64,000 nucleotides of DNA, from positions 1 to 64,000 of the forward strand of contig JAJDVQ010000041.1 of assembly GCA_022826045.1 (NCBI GenBank). Direction: 5' to 3'. Made by a program: the position numbers and the translations under genes. The notes beneath the pieces are model-generated. The model was not told where the DNA came from. It was given only the letters and a program-made list of their open reading frames with translations, and did no database searches. Below are positions 31,301 through 40,602 of the stretch, in pieces. This DNA is from Acidimicrobiia bacterium. Its GTDB lineage: Bacteria > Actinomycetota > Acidimicrobiia > Acidimicrobiales > Poriferisodalaceae. Numbering within the stretch: position 1 is the first letter of the stretch; every line of letters starts with the position of its first letter.

Positions 31301-32470
31301 GCCTGGATCGGCGCCCGCGCCCTGCGGCCCCACGTAGAGCAGGCCGGCCTCGTCGACTCCGGCGATGGTGCCGCCGCCCGCGCCGATCGTGTGAATGTCG
31401 ATCGCCGGGGTGGAGACGTGGTAGCCGGCGATCATGATGTCGTCGCGGGTGTCCACCTCGCCGCCCGACATCAGCAGCACGTCGCATGACGTGCCGCCGA
31501 TCTCCATCGAGATCAGGTTCCCGGCGACTGCCGAGGTGTTCTCGTCGGTGACGAGTGCAGCATCGGTGGCGTCGCGGTACAGGTTCAGCGCACCGATCGC
31601 GGCAGCGGGGCCGCTGAGCAGCAGGTTGACGGGCCGCTCGGACACTTGGTCGACCGACGCAGCGCCGCCATTGGACTGGACGAGCAGGATCGAGTGGCGC
31701 AATCCGGCCGCGGCGAGCTCGTCGTTCAGCTTGCGCAGGTACGAGACGATCTTCGGCGACAGCGAAGCGTTGACCACAGCGGTAGACGTCCGCTCGTACT
31801 CGCCCATCAGCGACGAGACCGCTGTCGATGTGGTGACCCACGTGCCGTCCCACTGCTCGCTCACTGCTTCGGCCGCCGCGCGCTCGTGAGCGTCGTTCAC
31901 GAACGAGTTCATGAATGCGATGGCCACGGCCTCGACATCGTGGCTGTCGAAGTGCTCGAGCACCGGGCCCAAGCCCTCCAGGTCGAGCGGAGCGTGCTCG
32001 CTGCCGTCGGCATCGATACGCCCGCCCAGCGTGGCCCGCAAGTAGCGCGGCACGAGCACCGGGGCAAACGGAGCCCGGTGGTTCCACTGGTCCTCTCGCA
32101 GCCCACGGCGGATCTCCAGCGCATCGCGGAATCCCTCGGTGGCGATCAGCCCGACGACCGCGCCGGTGCCCTCCAGCATCGTGTTGGTGGCGACGGTGGA
32201 GCCGTGCACGAACAGGGCGCAGCCGGCAAGCACCTCGTCCAACGGCATGCCGAGATCCACGGCGAGGCGGGCCAGCGCCGCGTGCACGCCGCGGCTGGGA
32301 TCGGCAGGCACCGAGGGAACCTTCGCCACCCAGGTCGCGCCCTGCGCATCGGCGAGCACCAGGTCGGTGAAGGTGCCGCCGACATCCACGCCGATGCGCC
32401 ATGGCGCGGCAGGCCGCCCCGGCGTGCTGCCGGTGCCGTTCTGGGCGGCGGGAGCCGCTCGCGTCGTCAT
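28337..32470 (-). CDS. Fused hydantoinase A - hydantoinase B (N-methylhydantoinase / 5-oxoprolinase family)
   Basis: HyuA part: WRIGVDVGGTFTDLVLADAQG...MEIGGTSCDV...VAAGGAGPMHGASVAAGLG; HyuB part: DPIVLAVMQNRLDQISKHMGWVMTRTARSTIFSQSHDFSC...GSLANTYS-like and GVRGGGTGG regions; one continuous ORF. Confidence 0.93.
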   Translation of the reverse strand: MTTRAAPAAQNGTGSTPGRPAAPWRIGVDVGGTFTDLVLADAQGATWVAKVPSVPADPSRGVHAALARLAVDLGMPLDEVLAGCALFVHGSTVATNTMLEGTGAVVGLIATEGFRDALEIRRGLREDQWNHRAPFAPVLVPRYLRATLGGRIDADGSEHAPLDLEGLGPVLEHFDSHDVEAVAIAFMNSFVNDAHERAAAEAVSEQWDGTWVTTSTAVSSLMGEYERTSTAVVNASLSPKIVSYLRKLNDELAAAGLRHSILLVQSNGGAASVDQVSERPVNLLLSGPAAAIGALNLYRDATDAALVTDENTSAVAGNLISMEIGGTSCDVLLMSGGEVDTRDDIMIAGYHVSTPAIDIHTIGAGGGTIAGVDEAGLLYVGPQGAGADPGPACYGHGGTLPTVTDAQLVLGRLRPGKSAGGTLDLDIDAAREAIRTHVAEPLGMTVEEAAAGIVEVVEQHLLSATEHISIERGHSPRRFTMVAAGGAGPMHGASVAAGLGCERVYVPRDAGALCAIGMLHSDVRQDFTRFLMGSLDELDLAEVDAGFEALCAQALSVMDGEGFAASQVTLDCELELHHPGQLWTIRVPAYGNDPSTIDAAAVRDAFEAEYQRLYGHVQQDGTIMVASLRLVARASTGDVATSETAPAESDPEPIETRSVWHGPFGWCDTPVFDGEVLRRGHTIMGPALVEELTTTVVTRPGDRLWVDANGDLFIDLAPADETESAAGSGDAAVSRSVQSGRARSETNGVEPEAEPSGEAVARAARERSEQEREAMGSATESSAEPRTLLDPIVLAVMQNRLDQISKHMGWVMTRTARSTIFSQSHDFSCYVTTPDGTLVANADGIPIHTGGGGFAVRALLKRYEGRINPEDVFLLSDPYVAGGNHLPDWVIARPVFTEGGTGREPTLVGFCCNRAHQSDIGGGLAGTYNPEATEIWQEGIRLPVMKLIEAGAVRDDLWELLLINCRTPELLDGDLLAMLGSTRIGAERVLGLVAELGVEPYLAYLDGVLTHGERRMRTAITELPDGTYYGEDRTDNDCFGPADIAVRVHLSVEGDEMTLDFTGTDPQIEGFKNSSLANTYSSVFLAVSSFFDTSIPRNEGTYRPLTIIAPEGSIVNALPPAPMTMNTVFVAHEIVIAVWQALAQADPDRACAAWSKTMHGHVAGRRDDGTTWVMYQWHAMATPGATAERDGFPQMGHLITLGGLDLPNLEFHEQMYPVRYVRHEQRCDNAGPGQRRGGTGVRYEADILEPAIWSFRAEGLDTPSGHGVRGGGTGGIGLEWIVPVDVEADGPTFVPPKYGVKRMGPARMIADTPGGGGWGDAFEREPDAVLRDVMDDVVSVEGARRDYGVVIGDDGRSVDVEATVRLRTEGPTASTTA
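30156..30225 (-). repeat. Dispersed short repeat, copy 1 (in-frame inside hyuAB linker)
   Basis: + strand cgctcttgttcgctgcgctcacgggccgctcgggccacggcttcgcctgacggctcagcctctggctcgac; encodes EPEAEPSGEAVARAARERSEQER on - strand; shared with 38315-38376 and 63953-64000. Confidence 0.8.
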
Positions 32471-32908
32471 CTGATCAGTCTCGCATCTCGGGAGTCTCAT
32501 GGCTCCGTTAGCTGGATGACAAGGCCCCGGCGAACCCAACAGTGGCACTCGAAAAGTCTGTGCAACTCCAAGCTGCCCGAGTCCGATATCTTCCGCGTCA
32601 CTGGAGCGGACCGTGCTGACACTGCCGTCAGGGCGGCGCGAGGATCTTGGGCATCGCATCTACGACCCGCCCGGTCACGGTGATCGTGGCGAACGGCTGG
32701 TCACCGCGCCCGATGCCGGCGTCTCGGCCGGCTCGAAGCTGCCGGGGTGCTCGTCGCCGCCTGAGCTCGCTCGATCAGGAGGCCCCCGGTGACGGCGTTG
32801 GCAGCAGCAGCCAGCGTCTCGCAATCGCACGACGCTTTCGGCCGGCACCCGTTCTGCAGGCGGTCGGCCGCAGCCAGCTCCGCTGGGCACTGCCATTAGC
32901 TTGGGCCC

Positions 32909-33976
32909 GTGCGAATCGGGGTGCTCACCGGCGGGGGCGACTGCGCGGGCCTGAACGCAGCGATCCGGGCGGTCGTGCGAGCCGCCGGACACGAGCTGGA
33001 CCGCAGCGTCATCGGCTACCGGCGCGGCTGGAACGGCGTGCTCGAGGGAGACAGCGTCAAGCTCGATTCCGAGGCGATGCGGGGCGCGCTGCCGCGCGGC
33101 GGCACGATGCTCGGCACTTCCCGCAGCAGCCGCCGCCTCGAGACCGAGGGAGCGGCGCCGCTGGTAGCACAGCTCGAGCGAGACGGCGTGGACATGCTGG
33201 TGACCATCGGCGGCGACGGCACGCTGATCACCGCCGGACGGCTCTCCGACGCCGGGTTCCCGGTGATCGCCGTCCCCAAGACGATCGACAACGACGTGGA
33301 GGGCACCGATGTCTGCATCGGATTCGACACGGCGCTCGGCGTCGCCACCGAGGCGGTCGACCGGCTCCACACCACCGCCGAGTCGCACAACCGGATCATG
33401 GTGCTCGAGGTGATGGGCCGCCAAGCCGGCCACATAGCGGCCGGTGCGGGCATCGCCGGAGGTGCTGCCGCCATCCTCGTGCCCGAAGCGCCGTTCAACA
33501 TCGACAACATCGCCGAGCGCCTCATGGCACGGCATCACCGCGACCGCAATGCGTCCATCGTGGTGGTCGCCGAGGGCGCGGTTCCCGACAGCAGCGTCGA
33601 GGCACCCGACAACGGCACCGACGAATGGGGCAACCGGGTCCTCGACGGCATGGGGCAGTTCGTCGGCGATCTGCTGGCGGAGCGCACCGGCTACGACACG
33701 CGCACCACCGTGCTGGGTTACATCCAGCGCGGCGGACCGCCGACGCCGGCCGACCGACTGCTCGGCAGCCGGCTCGGCGCCCGTGCGGTCGAAGTGCTCA
33801 TCGAGGGCACATCGGGCTGCATGGTGGGCGTGCACTCCACCGGCATCGCCCTGCAACCGCTCGCCGAGGTCGCAGGCCGCACCCGCTATCTCAGCGAGGA
33901 CCAGCTGGAGCTGCTGGATCTCATCTCCACGGCGCCGGTGCTGATGCCGCTGCACACCTCGCGGCGCTGGTTCTGA
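32909..33976 (+). CDS. pfkA: 6-phosphofructokinase
   Basis: VRIGVLTGGGDCAGLNAAIRAVVR...TIGGDGTLITAGRL...VPKTIDNDVEGTDVCIGFDTAL...EVMGRQAGHIA. Confidence 0.95.
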   Translation: MRIGVLTGGGDCAGLNAAIRAVVRAAGHELDRSVIGYRRGWNGVLEGDSVKLDSEAMRGALPRGGTMLGTSRSSRRLETEGAAPLVAQLERDGVDMLVTIGGDGTLITAGRLSDAGFPVIAVPKTIDNDVEGTDVCIGFDTALGVATEAVDRLHTTAESHNRIMVLEVMGRQAGHIAAGAGIAGGAAAILVPEAPFNIDNIAERLMARHHRDRNASIVVVAEGAVPDSSVEAPDNGTDEWGNRVLDGMGQFVGDLLAERTGYDTRTTVLGYIQRGGPPTPADRLLGSRLGARAVEVLIEGTSGCMVGVHSTGIALQPLAEVAGRTRYLSEDQLELLDLISTAPVLMPLHTSRRWF

Positions 33977-34033
33977 AGCCGGTTCTGAGACTGGCTGACC
34001 GGCGCTGCACGGTAGGGTGGCGACGACAACGCA

Positions 34034-34119
34034 TACCGGGGAGCCCACGGGGCTGAGAGGGCGACAGCAGTGCGGTCGCCGACCCGAGAACCTGATCTGG
34101 GTAATGCCAGCGGAGGAAG
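34034..34119 (+). promoter_or_regulatory. TPP (THI-box) riboswitch
   Basis: Classic conserved blocks taccggggagcccacggggctgagaggg ... gacccgagaacctgatctgggtaatgccagcggaggaa, directly upstream of thiB. Confidence 0.95.
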
Positions 34120-34122
34120 CAC

Positions 34123-35250
34123 ATGACCACCCGTCAACTGCGCAAGCCGTATCGCATCGCTGTTGCGGTTGCAGCAGCGATGCTGCTGGTCGCTGCGTGC
34201 GGCAGCGACGACGTCCCCGAGACCGACATTCCGGCGCCGCCTCCCGAGACGGAGTCCCCGTCGCAGGATGCGACGCCTGCGACCACAACCGAGCCGTCGA
34301 TCGAGGGCACCACGGTCACGCTCATCAGCCACGACTCGTTCAGCCTGTCTGACGGAACCCTGGCCGAGTTCGAGGCCCAGACCGGGGTGACCGTCGAACT
34401 GCTCGAAGTCGGCGATACCGGCACGCTCGTGGCCGAGGCGATCCTCACCAAGGACGCGCCGCTGGGCGACGTGCTGTTCGGCATCGACAACACGTTCCTC
34501 CAACGCGGTCTCGACGCCGGCATCTTCCTGCGATACGAGTCACCGGCGCTCGCCGGCGTGCCCGAGGATTTCCAGCTCGATGGGCGCCACCGGGTCACCC
34601 CGGTGGATTACGGCGATGTGTGCGTCAACTACTGGAAGGACGCGGTGCCCTGGGAGCCGGTCACGCTCGACGAGCTGACATTCCCCGAGCTCGCCGACCA
34701 ACTGGTGGTGCAGCATCCCGAGACCTCCTCGCCGGGCCTGGCCTTCCTGCTCGCAACCATCGCGGCCTTCGGCGACGGCTGGGAGCTGTACTGGGAGGAC
34801 CTGCGCAACAACGGCGTCACAGTCACCGCCGGCTGGGAGGACGCCTACTACGGCGAGTTCGTCGCCGGCGGGGGCGACCGATCAATGGTCGTGTCCTATG
34901 CGTCCAGCCCGCCGGCGGAGGTGATCTACGCCGACCCGCCGACCGATGCCGCCCCGACTGCGGTCATCACCGAGTCGTGCTACCGCCAGATCGAATTTGC
35001 CGGGATCCTGTCGGGCACCGACAACGAAGCCGGTGCGCAGGCGCTCATCGACTTCATGCTGAGCGAGACGTGGCAGAACGACGTGCCGCTGAACATGTTC
35101 GTCTACCCCGTCATCGAGAACGCGACGCTGCCGCCTGAATTCGTCGAGCACACTGCGGTGCCCGAGAACCCGCTCATGCTCGACCCGGCAGAGATCGAGG
35201 CCAACCGTGACGCGTGGACCGAGCGCTGGGTGGAGATCGTCCTGCGCTGA
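34123..35250 (+). CDS. thiB: Thiamine ABC transporter substrate-binding lipoprotein
   Basis: Lipobox LLVAACGS; TVTLISHDSFSLSDGTLAEFEAQTGVTVELLEVGDTGTLVAEAILTKDAPLGDVLFGIDNTFL; under TPP riboswitch. Confidence 0.92.
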   Translation: MTTRQLRKPYRIAVAVAAAMLLVAACGSDDVPETDIPAPPPETESPSQDATPATTTEPSIEGTTVTLISHDSFSLSDGTLAEFEAQTGVTVELLEVGDTGTLVAEAILTKDAPLGDVLFGIDNTFLQRGLDAGIFLRYESPALAGVPEDFQLDGRHRVTPVDYGDVCVNYWKDAVPWEPVTLDELTFPELADQLVVQHPETSSPGLAFLLATIAAFGDGWELYWEDLRNNGVTVTAGWEDAYYGEFVAGGGDRSMVVSYASSPPAEVIYADPPTDAAPTAVITESCYRQIEFAGILSGTDNEAGAQALIDFMLSETWQNDVPLNMFVYPVIENATLPPEFVEHTAVPENPLMLDPAEIEANRDAWTERWVEIVLR

Positions 35251-35278
35251 GGGCGCTGCTGGGCCAGGCCCCCCCCCC

Positions 35279-36943
35279 ATGTCTCCTCAGGCGACCGACA
35301 ACCGGGCGCCCCTGCGGCGTTCTGCACCGCCGGCCATCGGATGGGCGGTCGCTGCGGCAGCGCCGCTCGCCTTCCTGGGGCTGTTCTTCGTGTACCCCGT
35401 GCTGACCGTCGTCGCCGACGGGCTCGGCGGGCTGTTCGAGGTGCTGGGGCGTTCTGCCATTCGCGGTGTGCTGTGGTTCACCTTCTGGCAGGCGACCGCC
35501 TCCACGGCGCTCACTCTGGCGGTCGGCATTCCCGCTGCGGCGATGCTGGCGCGGCTGCGGCCGCGGACCCGTCGAATCGTGCGTGCCGTGATCACCGTGC
35601 CGTTCGTGCTGCCGACGGTGGTCGTGGCCGGCGCCTTCAACGCCGCCTTCGACCGGTTCGGGCTCGATTCGGGTGCGCTGTCGCTGCATCACACCGTGTG
35701 GGCGATCCTGGCGGCGCACGTCTTCTTCAACTACGCCGTTGTCGTGCGGACCGTCGGCTCGTGGTGGGCCGGCCTCGACGGGCGCAACGCGGACGCGGCC
35801 GCGGTGCTGGGCGCCACCCCCGCCCGTGCGTTCGCTCATGTCACCTGGCCCCTGCTGCGCCCCGCTGTCGCCGCGGCAGCAGCAGTGACCTTCCTGTTCT
35901 CGTTCGCCTCGTTCGGGGTGATCCTGATCCTCGGAGGCCCCGCACGCGCCACGGTCGAGACCGAGATCTACCGCTACGCCATCACGCGGCTCGACTTCGC
36001 CACGGCATCTGCGCTGGCGCTCTGCCAGCTCGTGGCCGTGGCGGCGCTCGTCGCGCTCGCCGGCGTGGCCGAACGGCGCAGGGCAGTCGCCCGGCGGGCG
36101 CCGGGTCGCACTGCGCCGCGGCGCCGGCCCGGCATGATCGTCCCCAATGCGGTCGTGGCCCTGCTCCTGCTGGGGGTGCCGATCGGATCACTGATCGAGC
36201 GGGCATTCGCCACCGGCGGCGGCTACGGGCTGGCCAACTTCGCTGCGCTCGGCGATCGGGTGCAGACGCTCCCCGCCACGGCGCTCGCTGCGCTGTGGCA
36301 CTCGCTCGGGTTCGCTGCGCTGGCGATGGCCATCGCAGCCGTCGTCGGCGTCCTCGCCTCGATCGTCGTCGTGGGAGGCCGCGCCCGCGCAGCGATCGCG
36401 GCGCGCGGCGCGGCGTGGCTCAGACGTCTCCTCGATGTGGGCTTGACACTCCCGTTGGGTGTCTCTGCGGTGACCGTCGGGCTGGGCATGCTGCTGGCGC
36501 TGGACACGCCGCCGTTCGAGTTCCGCACGGTGTGGTGGATCATCCCGGTCGCTCACGCCTTGGTGGGCATGCCGTTCGTCGTGCGGACCCTGGTGCCGAC
36601 GTTGCGGTCCATCGACGACCGGCTGCGCGAAGCAGCGGCGGTCCTGGGGGCATCGCCGTTGCGCACGCGCCGCGAGGTCGACGTGCCGATCGCCTCACGG
36701 GCTGTCGCAGTGGGTGCCGCCTTCGCCTTCGCCGTGTCGCTCGGCGAGTTCGGGGCGACGGCATTCCTGCCGCGACGGCCCGACACGCTGACCGCGCCGC
36801 TGGCGCTCTTCCGCCTGCTCGGCACGCCCGGCGACACCCTGCAAGGCCAGGCGATGGCGCTCGCGGTGGTGCTGATGGCGGCAACCGCGCTGTCGGTGCT
36901 GGTCATCGAAGGCCTGCGCCGCACCGACGAGTCGCTGTTCTAG
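35279..36943 (+). CDS. thiP: Thiamine ABC transporter permease
   Basis: Two BPD-transport modules, multiple hydrophobic segments; RTVGSWWAGLDGRNADAAAVLGATPARAFAHVTWPLLRPAV and DDRLREAAAVLGASPLRTRREVDVPIASRAVAVGAAFAFAVSLGEFGATAFLPR. Confidence 0.92.
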   Translation: MSPQATDNRAPLRRSAPPAIGWAVAAAAPLAFLGLFFVYPVLTVVADGLGGLFEVLGRSAIRGVLWFTFWQATASTALTLAVGIPAAAMLARLRPRTRRIVRAVITVPFVLPTVVVAGAFNAAFDRFGLDSGALSLHHTVWAILAAHVFFNYAVVVRTVGSWWAGLDGRNADAAAVLGATPARAFAHVTWPLLRPAVAAAAAVTFLFSFASFGVILILGGPARATVETEIYRYAITRLDFATASALALCQLVAVAALVALAGVAERRRAVARRAPGRTAPRRRPGMIVPNAVVALLLLGVPIGSLIERAFATGGGYGLANFAALGDRVQTLPATALAALWHSLGFAALAMAIAAVVGVLASIVVVGGRARAAIAARGAAWLRRLLDVGLTLPLGVSAVTVGLGMLLALDTPPFEFRTVWWIIPVAHALVGMPFVVRTLVPTLRSIDDRLREAAAVLGASPLRTRREVDVPIASRAVAVGAAFAFAVSLGEFGATAFLPRRPDTLTAPLALFRLLGTPGDTLQGQAMALAVVLMAATALSVLVIEGLRRTDESLF

Positions 36944-36954
36944 CGACGGATTGT

Positions 36955-39093
36955 TCAGAATCCCAGTGCGGGATGATCGACGAAGTGGTCGAGCGCATCG
37001 GGGTCGTCGATGGCCTCGACGTTGGCCACCGATCGGCCCTCGACGACGTCTCGAATGGCCAGCTCCACGAGCTTCCCCGAACGGGTTCGCGGGATAGCCG
37101 GCACTTGGGCGATCACTGCGGGCACATGGCGGGGCGATGCCCCTGAACGGATCTGCGAGCGGATCCTGCCGGTCAGCTCGTCGTCGAGGGTCACGCCCTC
37201 GCGCAGCTTCACGAACAGCACGACCCGCGTGTCGCTGCTGGCCGCCGCGCCGCCGCCGGCAGGCACTCGCTGGCCGATGACCACGCTCTCGAGCACCTCG
37301 TCGATCTGGTCGACCTGGCGGTAGATCTCCGCGGTGCCGATGCGCACCCCGCCGGGATTCAGCGTGGCATCGGATCGCCCGCTGATGATCATCCCGCCGT
37401 TCGGCGTCCACTCGGCGAAGTCGCCGTGATGCCAGGTGCCCTCGAAGCGTTCGAAGTAGGCAGATCGGTAGCGCGCGTCGTCAGGGTCGTCCCAGAAGCG
37501 CAGCGGCATGGACACGAACGCATTGCGGCACACCAGCTCGCCCTGGGTGCCGGCGCCGAGCGACGCGCCGTCGGCATCGGCCACGTCGACATCGAGGCCG
37601 AGTGCAGCCGCCTGGATCTCGCCGCGGCGGACCGGGCCCGTCGGGTCGCCGATCACGAAGCCGCCGCAGATGTCGGTTCCCCCTGAGAACGAGGCCAGGT
37701 GAACGTCGGCCTTGACCTCGGAGTACACCCAGTCGAAGCCCTCGGGTGCCAGGGGCGAGCCGGTGGAGGAGATGGTGCGCACGGTGTCGAGCGCATGGGT
37801 CCGTGCAGGCCGCAGGCCGGCCTTCATCGCGCCTTCGATGAACTTGGCGCTGACGCCGAACAGCGTGACGCCCCAGTCGTCGGCCACGTCGAAGAGCCGC
37901 GCCGGACCGGGATGGAACGGCGAGCCGTCGTACAGCACCAGCGATGCGCCGCTGGCCAGTCCGGCGACGAGCCAGTTCCACATCATCCAGCCGGTGGTGG
38001 TGAAGTACATGACGCGATCGCCGGGGCGAACGTCGAAGTGCAGCCGCTGCTCGCTCCACAGCTTGAGCAGTGCGCCTCCGGCCCGGTGAACGATGCACTT
38101 CGGCTTTCCCGTGGTGCCTGACGAGTACAGGATGTACACCGGCTGGTCGAAGCCCAGCCGTTCGAACGTCAGGTCGTCGCCGGTGGCGGCGCGATGAGGC
38201 GCCAGCCACTCGGCCCACGATGTCGCCGGTCCCGGGCTGCCGCCCGATGCGGCGGGTGCGTCGCGGTCGTAGGGCGCGATGACAAGCCGCCGCAATGACG
38301 CGCCCGTCGTTCGCCGCTCGTGTTCGCTGCGCTCACGGGCCGCTTGGGCCCGGGGCTCAGCCGCTGTCGCTGCGAGGCTGGCGGCCACCTCGGCCGCTTT
38401 GGCGGCCGTGCGGTGGTGCACGCCGTTGTAGTGGTAGCCGTCGACGGCGACCATGACGGTCGGGGAGATCTGGCCGAAGCGGTCGAGCACGCCGTCGATG
38501 CCGAAGTCCGGGCTGACCGACGAGTACACAGCGCCCAGCGACGCCGTCGCCAGGAACACGATGAGCGCTTCGGGTCCGTTGGGGAGCATGGTGGCAACTC
38601 GGTCGCCCACGCCCACCTCGTCGGCGGCCAGCGCCCGCTGGCACGCTGCCACTTCGGCCCGCAGCTCGCCGTGTGTCATGGTGTGCTGCACTGCGTCCTC
38701 GCCGAGGAAGACCAGTGCCGTGTCTCCGGGCTGCGGACCGCCCGCGGCGACCGGCCGCAGGTAGTGCTCGGCGATGTTCAGGCTGGACCCGGCGAAGAAC
38801 TCCACACCGGGGCCGGGCGTCGCCCCGGCGCCGGCCGCGCCCGGCGTGTCTCGGGCAATGAACTCGGGACCAAGCTCGCCGATGCCGTCGCTGAACGCCC
38901 ACACGGCGCGCCAGAACGCTCCGGGATGTTGCACGGACCACGCATGCAGATCCGCATAGGTGTTGCGGTCGAGCCCGATGCCGACCTGCTCGGCGAACTG
39001 CCAGAGCTGGGTCGAGCGCCGCCGCCAGTGATCGGGCCGCCACAGCACGGCATCGGCGTCGCTCGGACTGCGGGGCTCGGGTGCGCTGGCCAT
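36955..39093 (-). CDS. Acetoacetyl-CoA synthetase / acyl-CoA synthetase (AMP-forming)
   Basis: [59 protein letters not shown]...[26 protein letters not shown]...[18 protein letters not shown]. Confidence 0.93.
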   Translation of the reverse strand: MASAPEPRSPSDADAVLWRPDHWRRRSTQLWQFAEQVGIGLDRNTYADLHAWSVQHPGAFWRAVWAFSDGIGELGPEFIARDTPGAAGAGATPGPGVEFFAGSSLNIAEHYLRPVAAGGPQPGDTALVFLGEDAVQHTMTHGELRAEVAACQRALAADEVGVGDRVATMLPNGPEALIVFLATASLGAVYSSVSPDFGIDGVLDRFGQISPTVMVAVDGYHYNGVHHRTAAKAAEVAASLAATAAEPRAQAARERSEHERRTTGASLRRLVIAPYDRDAPAASGGSPGPATSWAEWLAPHRAATGDDLTFERLGFDQPVYILYSSGTTGKPKCIVHRAGGALLKLWSEQRLHFDVRPGDRVMYFTTTGWMMWNWLVAGLASGASLVLYDGSPFHPGPARLFDVADDWGVTLFGVSAKFIEGAMKAGLRPARTHALDTVRTISSTGSPLAPEGFDWVYSEVKADVHLASFSGGTDICGGFVIGDPTGPVRRGEIQAAALGLDVDVADADGASLGAGTQGELVCRNAFVSMPLRFWDDPDDARYRSAYFERFEGTWHHGDFAEWTPNGGMIISGRSDATLNPGGVRIGTAEIYRQVDQIDEVLESVVIGQRVPAGGGAAASSDTRVVLFVKLREGVTLDDELTGRIRSQIRSGASPRHVPAVIAQVPAIPRTRSGKLVELAIRDVVEGRSVANVEAIDDPDALDHFVDHPALGF
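38315..38376 (-). repeat. Dispersed short repeat, copy 2 (in-frame inside acyl-CoA synthetase)
   Basis: + strand cgctcgtgttcgctgcgctcacgggccgcttgggcccggggctcagccgctgtcgctgcgagg; encodes [17 protein letters not shown] on - strand. Confidence 0.75.
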
Positions 39094-39140
39094 CGAGCGC
39101 AAGCTACCCAAGGGCAGTGACGCGGGTAGGGTCGCCGCGC

Positions 39141-39920
39141 ATGGACGGGATCTGCGACGACCTTCAGGCAGAGAATGACGCGCTCGGCGACGTGGTCCGT
39201 GACCTCAGCGAGGAGCAGTGGCGCCTGCCCACGCCCGCAGAGGGATGGGACAGCCGCGAGACGATGGTGCACCTGGGCATGACCGACTGGGTGGCGACGG
39301 TGGCCGTCGTCGATCCCGAGCACTTCGACGACTTCAAGGCCGCTGCGGCGCGTGGCGACATGGATCTGCACACCGCAGCCGGCTTCGACTTCGCCTCGAT
39401 GTCCGGAGCGGAGATCTGGGACTGGCTCTGTGCCGAACGCACCAAGATGCTCGATGCCGTGCGCCCGCTCCATCCCAAGGATCGGATTCCCTGGTTCGGG
39501 CCGTCCATGGGGGCACTGTCGTTTGTGACCGCCCGGCTCATGGAGACCTGGTCGCACGGGCACGACGTTGCCGACACCCACGGCCGGGAATTGCCGCGCA
39601 CGGATCGGCTTCGCCACGTTGCCCACATCGGGGTGAGCACCCGTGGCTGGAGCTACGCGAACCGGGGCCTCGAGGTGCCCGATGGGCCGGTACGAGTCGA
39701 GTTGGATGCCCCGAGCGGTGACGTGTGGACGTGGGGTCCTGAAGATGCGGCCGACAAGGTGAGCGGCGACGCCTACGAGTTCTGCTTGGCGGTCACCCAG
39801 CGTCGCCACCACACCGAGACGGGGTTGTCGGTCGCCGGCCCGCTGGCGACGGGGTGGATGGACATCGCCCAGGCGTTCGCCGGGCCGCCGACCGACGCCG
39901 AAAGCCGCCGCGCCGCTTGA
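39141..39920 (+). CDS. TIGR03084-like / DinB-MDMPI family protein
   Basis: ICDDLQAENDALGDVVRDLSEEQWRLPTPAEGWDSRETMVHLGMTDWVATVAVVDPEHF...WFGPSMGALSFVTARLMETWSHGHDVADT. Confidence 0.82.
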   Translation: MDGICDDLQAENDALGDVVRDLSEEQWRLPTPAEGWDSRETMVHLGMTDWVATVAVVDPEHFDDFKAAAARGDMDLHTAAGFDFASMSGAEIWDWLCAERTKMLDAVRPLHPKDRIPWFGPSMGALSFVTARLMETWSHGHDVADTHGRELPRTDRLRHVAHIGVSTRGWSYANRGLEVPDGPVRVELDAPSGDVWTWGPEDAADKVSGDAYEFCLAVTQRRHHTETGLSVAGPLATGWMDIAQAFAGPPTDAESRRAA

Positions 39921-39975
39921 GCGCTGTGCTGAGGCGCGTGGAGGTCACTGTGTTGCAGCGCGCCTGGGGGGCGCG

Positions 39976-40602
39976 GTGCTGATAGCCGGGCTCACCGGTG
40001 GCATCGGCGCCGGCAAGTCATCGGTCGCGCGGCTGCTGGCCGGTCACGGCGCGTCGGTGGTGGATGTCGACGCCCTGGGCCGCGAGATCATCGCCCCGGA
40101 CGGGTCGGCGGTGCAGGCCGTGCTCGACCGATTCGGCAACGATCTGGCAGGACCCGATGGCGGCATCGACCGTCCCGCGCTCGCGTCGATCGTGTTCAAC
40201 GACACCGACGAGCTCGCAGCCCTCAACGAGATCAGCCATCCGGCGATCAACCAGCTCCTCGACGAGCGGATCGGCGCCATCGCTGCGTCTGGGGCCTCCG
40301 AGGTCGTCGTGCTCGACATGGCGGTGCTGGCGGAGAGCACGCTCGGTCAGGGCACGCACTTCCCCTACGAGGTCGTCATCACGGTGGAAGCGCCGCCCGA
40401 TGTGCGCCTCGAACGCCTCGTCGAGCGCGGCATGACTGACGAGGACGCCAAGGCGCGGCTGGGGTCTCAGGCCACCGACGAGCAGCGGCGGGAAGTCGCT
40501 GACTTCGTCATCGGAAACGGCGGGGGACTCGACGAGCTTGCCGACGCGACGGCCCAGCTGTGGGATGCGCTGTGCCGGCTCGCGGACGAGCGGGCCGCAT
40601 GA
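39976..40602 (+). CDS. coaE: Dephospho-CoA kinase
   Basis: LIAGLTGGIGAGKSSVARLLAGHGASVVDVDALGREIIAPDG...LASIVFNDTDELAALNEISHPAINQLL. Confidence 0.95.
   Translation: MLIAGLTGGIGAGKSSVARLLAGHGASVVDVDALGREIIAPDGSAVQAVLDRFGNDLAGPDGGIDRPALASIVFNDTDELAALNEISHPAINQLLDERIGAIAASGASEVVVLDMAVLAESTLGQGTHFPYEVVITVEAPPDVRLERLVERGMTDEDAKARLGSQATDEQRREVADFVIGNGGGLDELADATAQLWDALCRLADERAA

Noticed and set aside
32560-32905. Possible coding fragment (LTLPSGRREDLGHRIYDPPGHGD) between hyuAB and pfkA
   Set aside because: Short, no family recognised, reading frame not clearly sustained; left unannotated.
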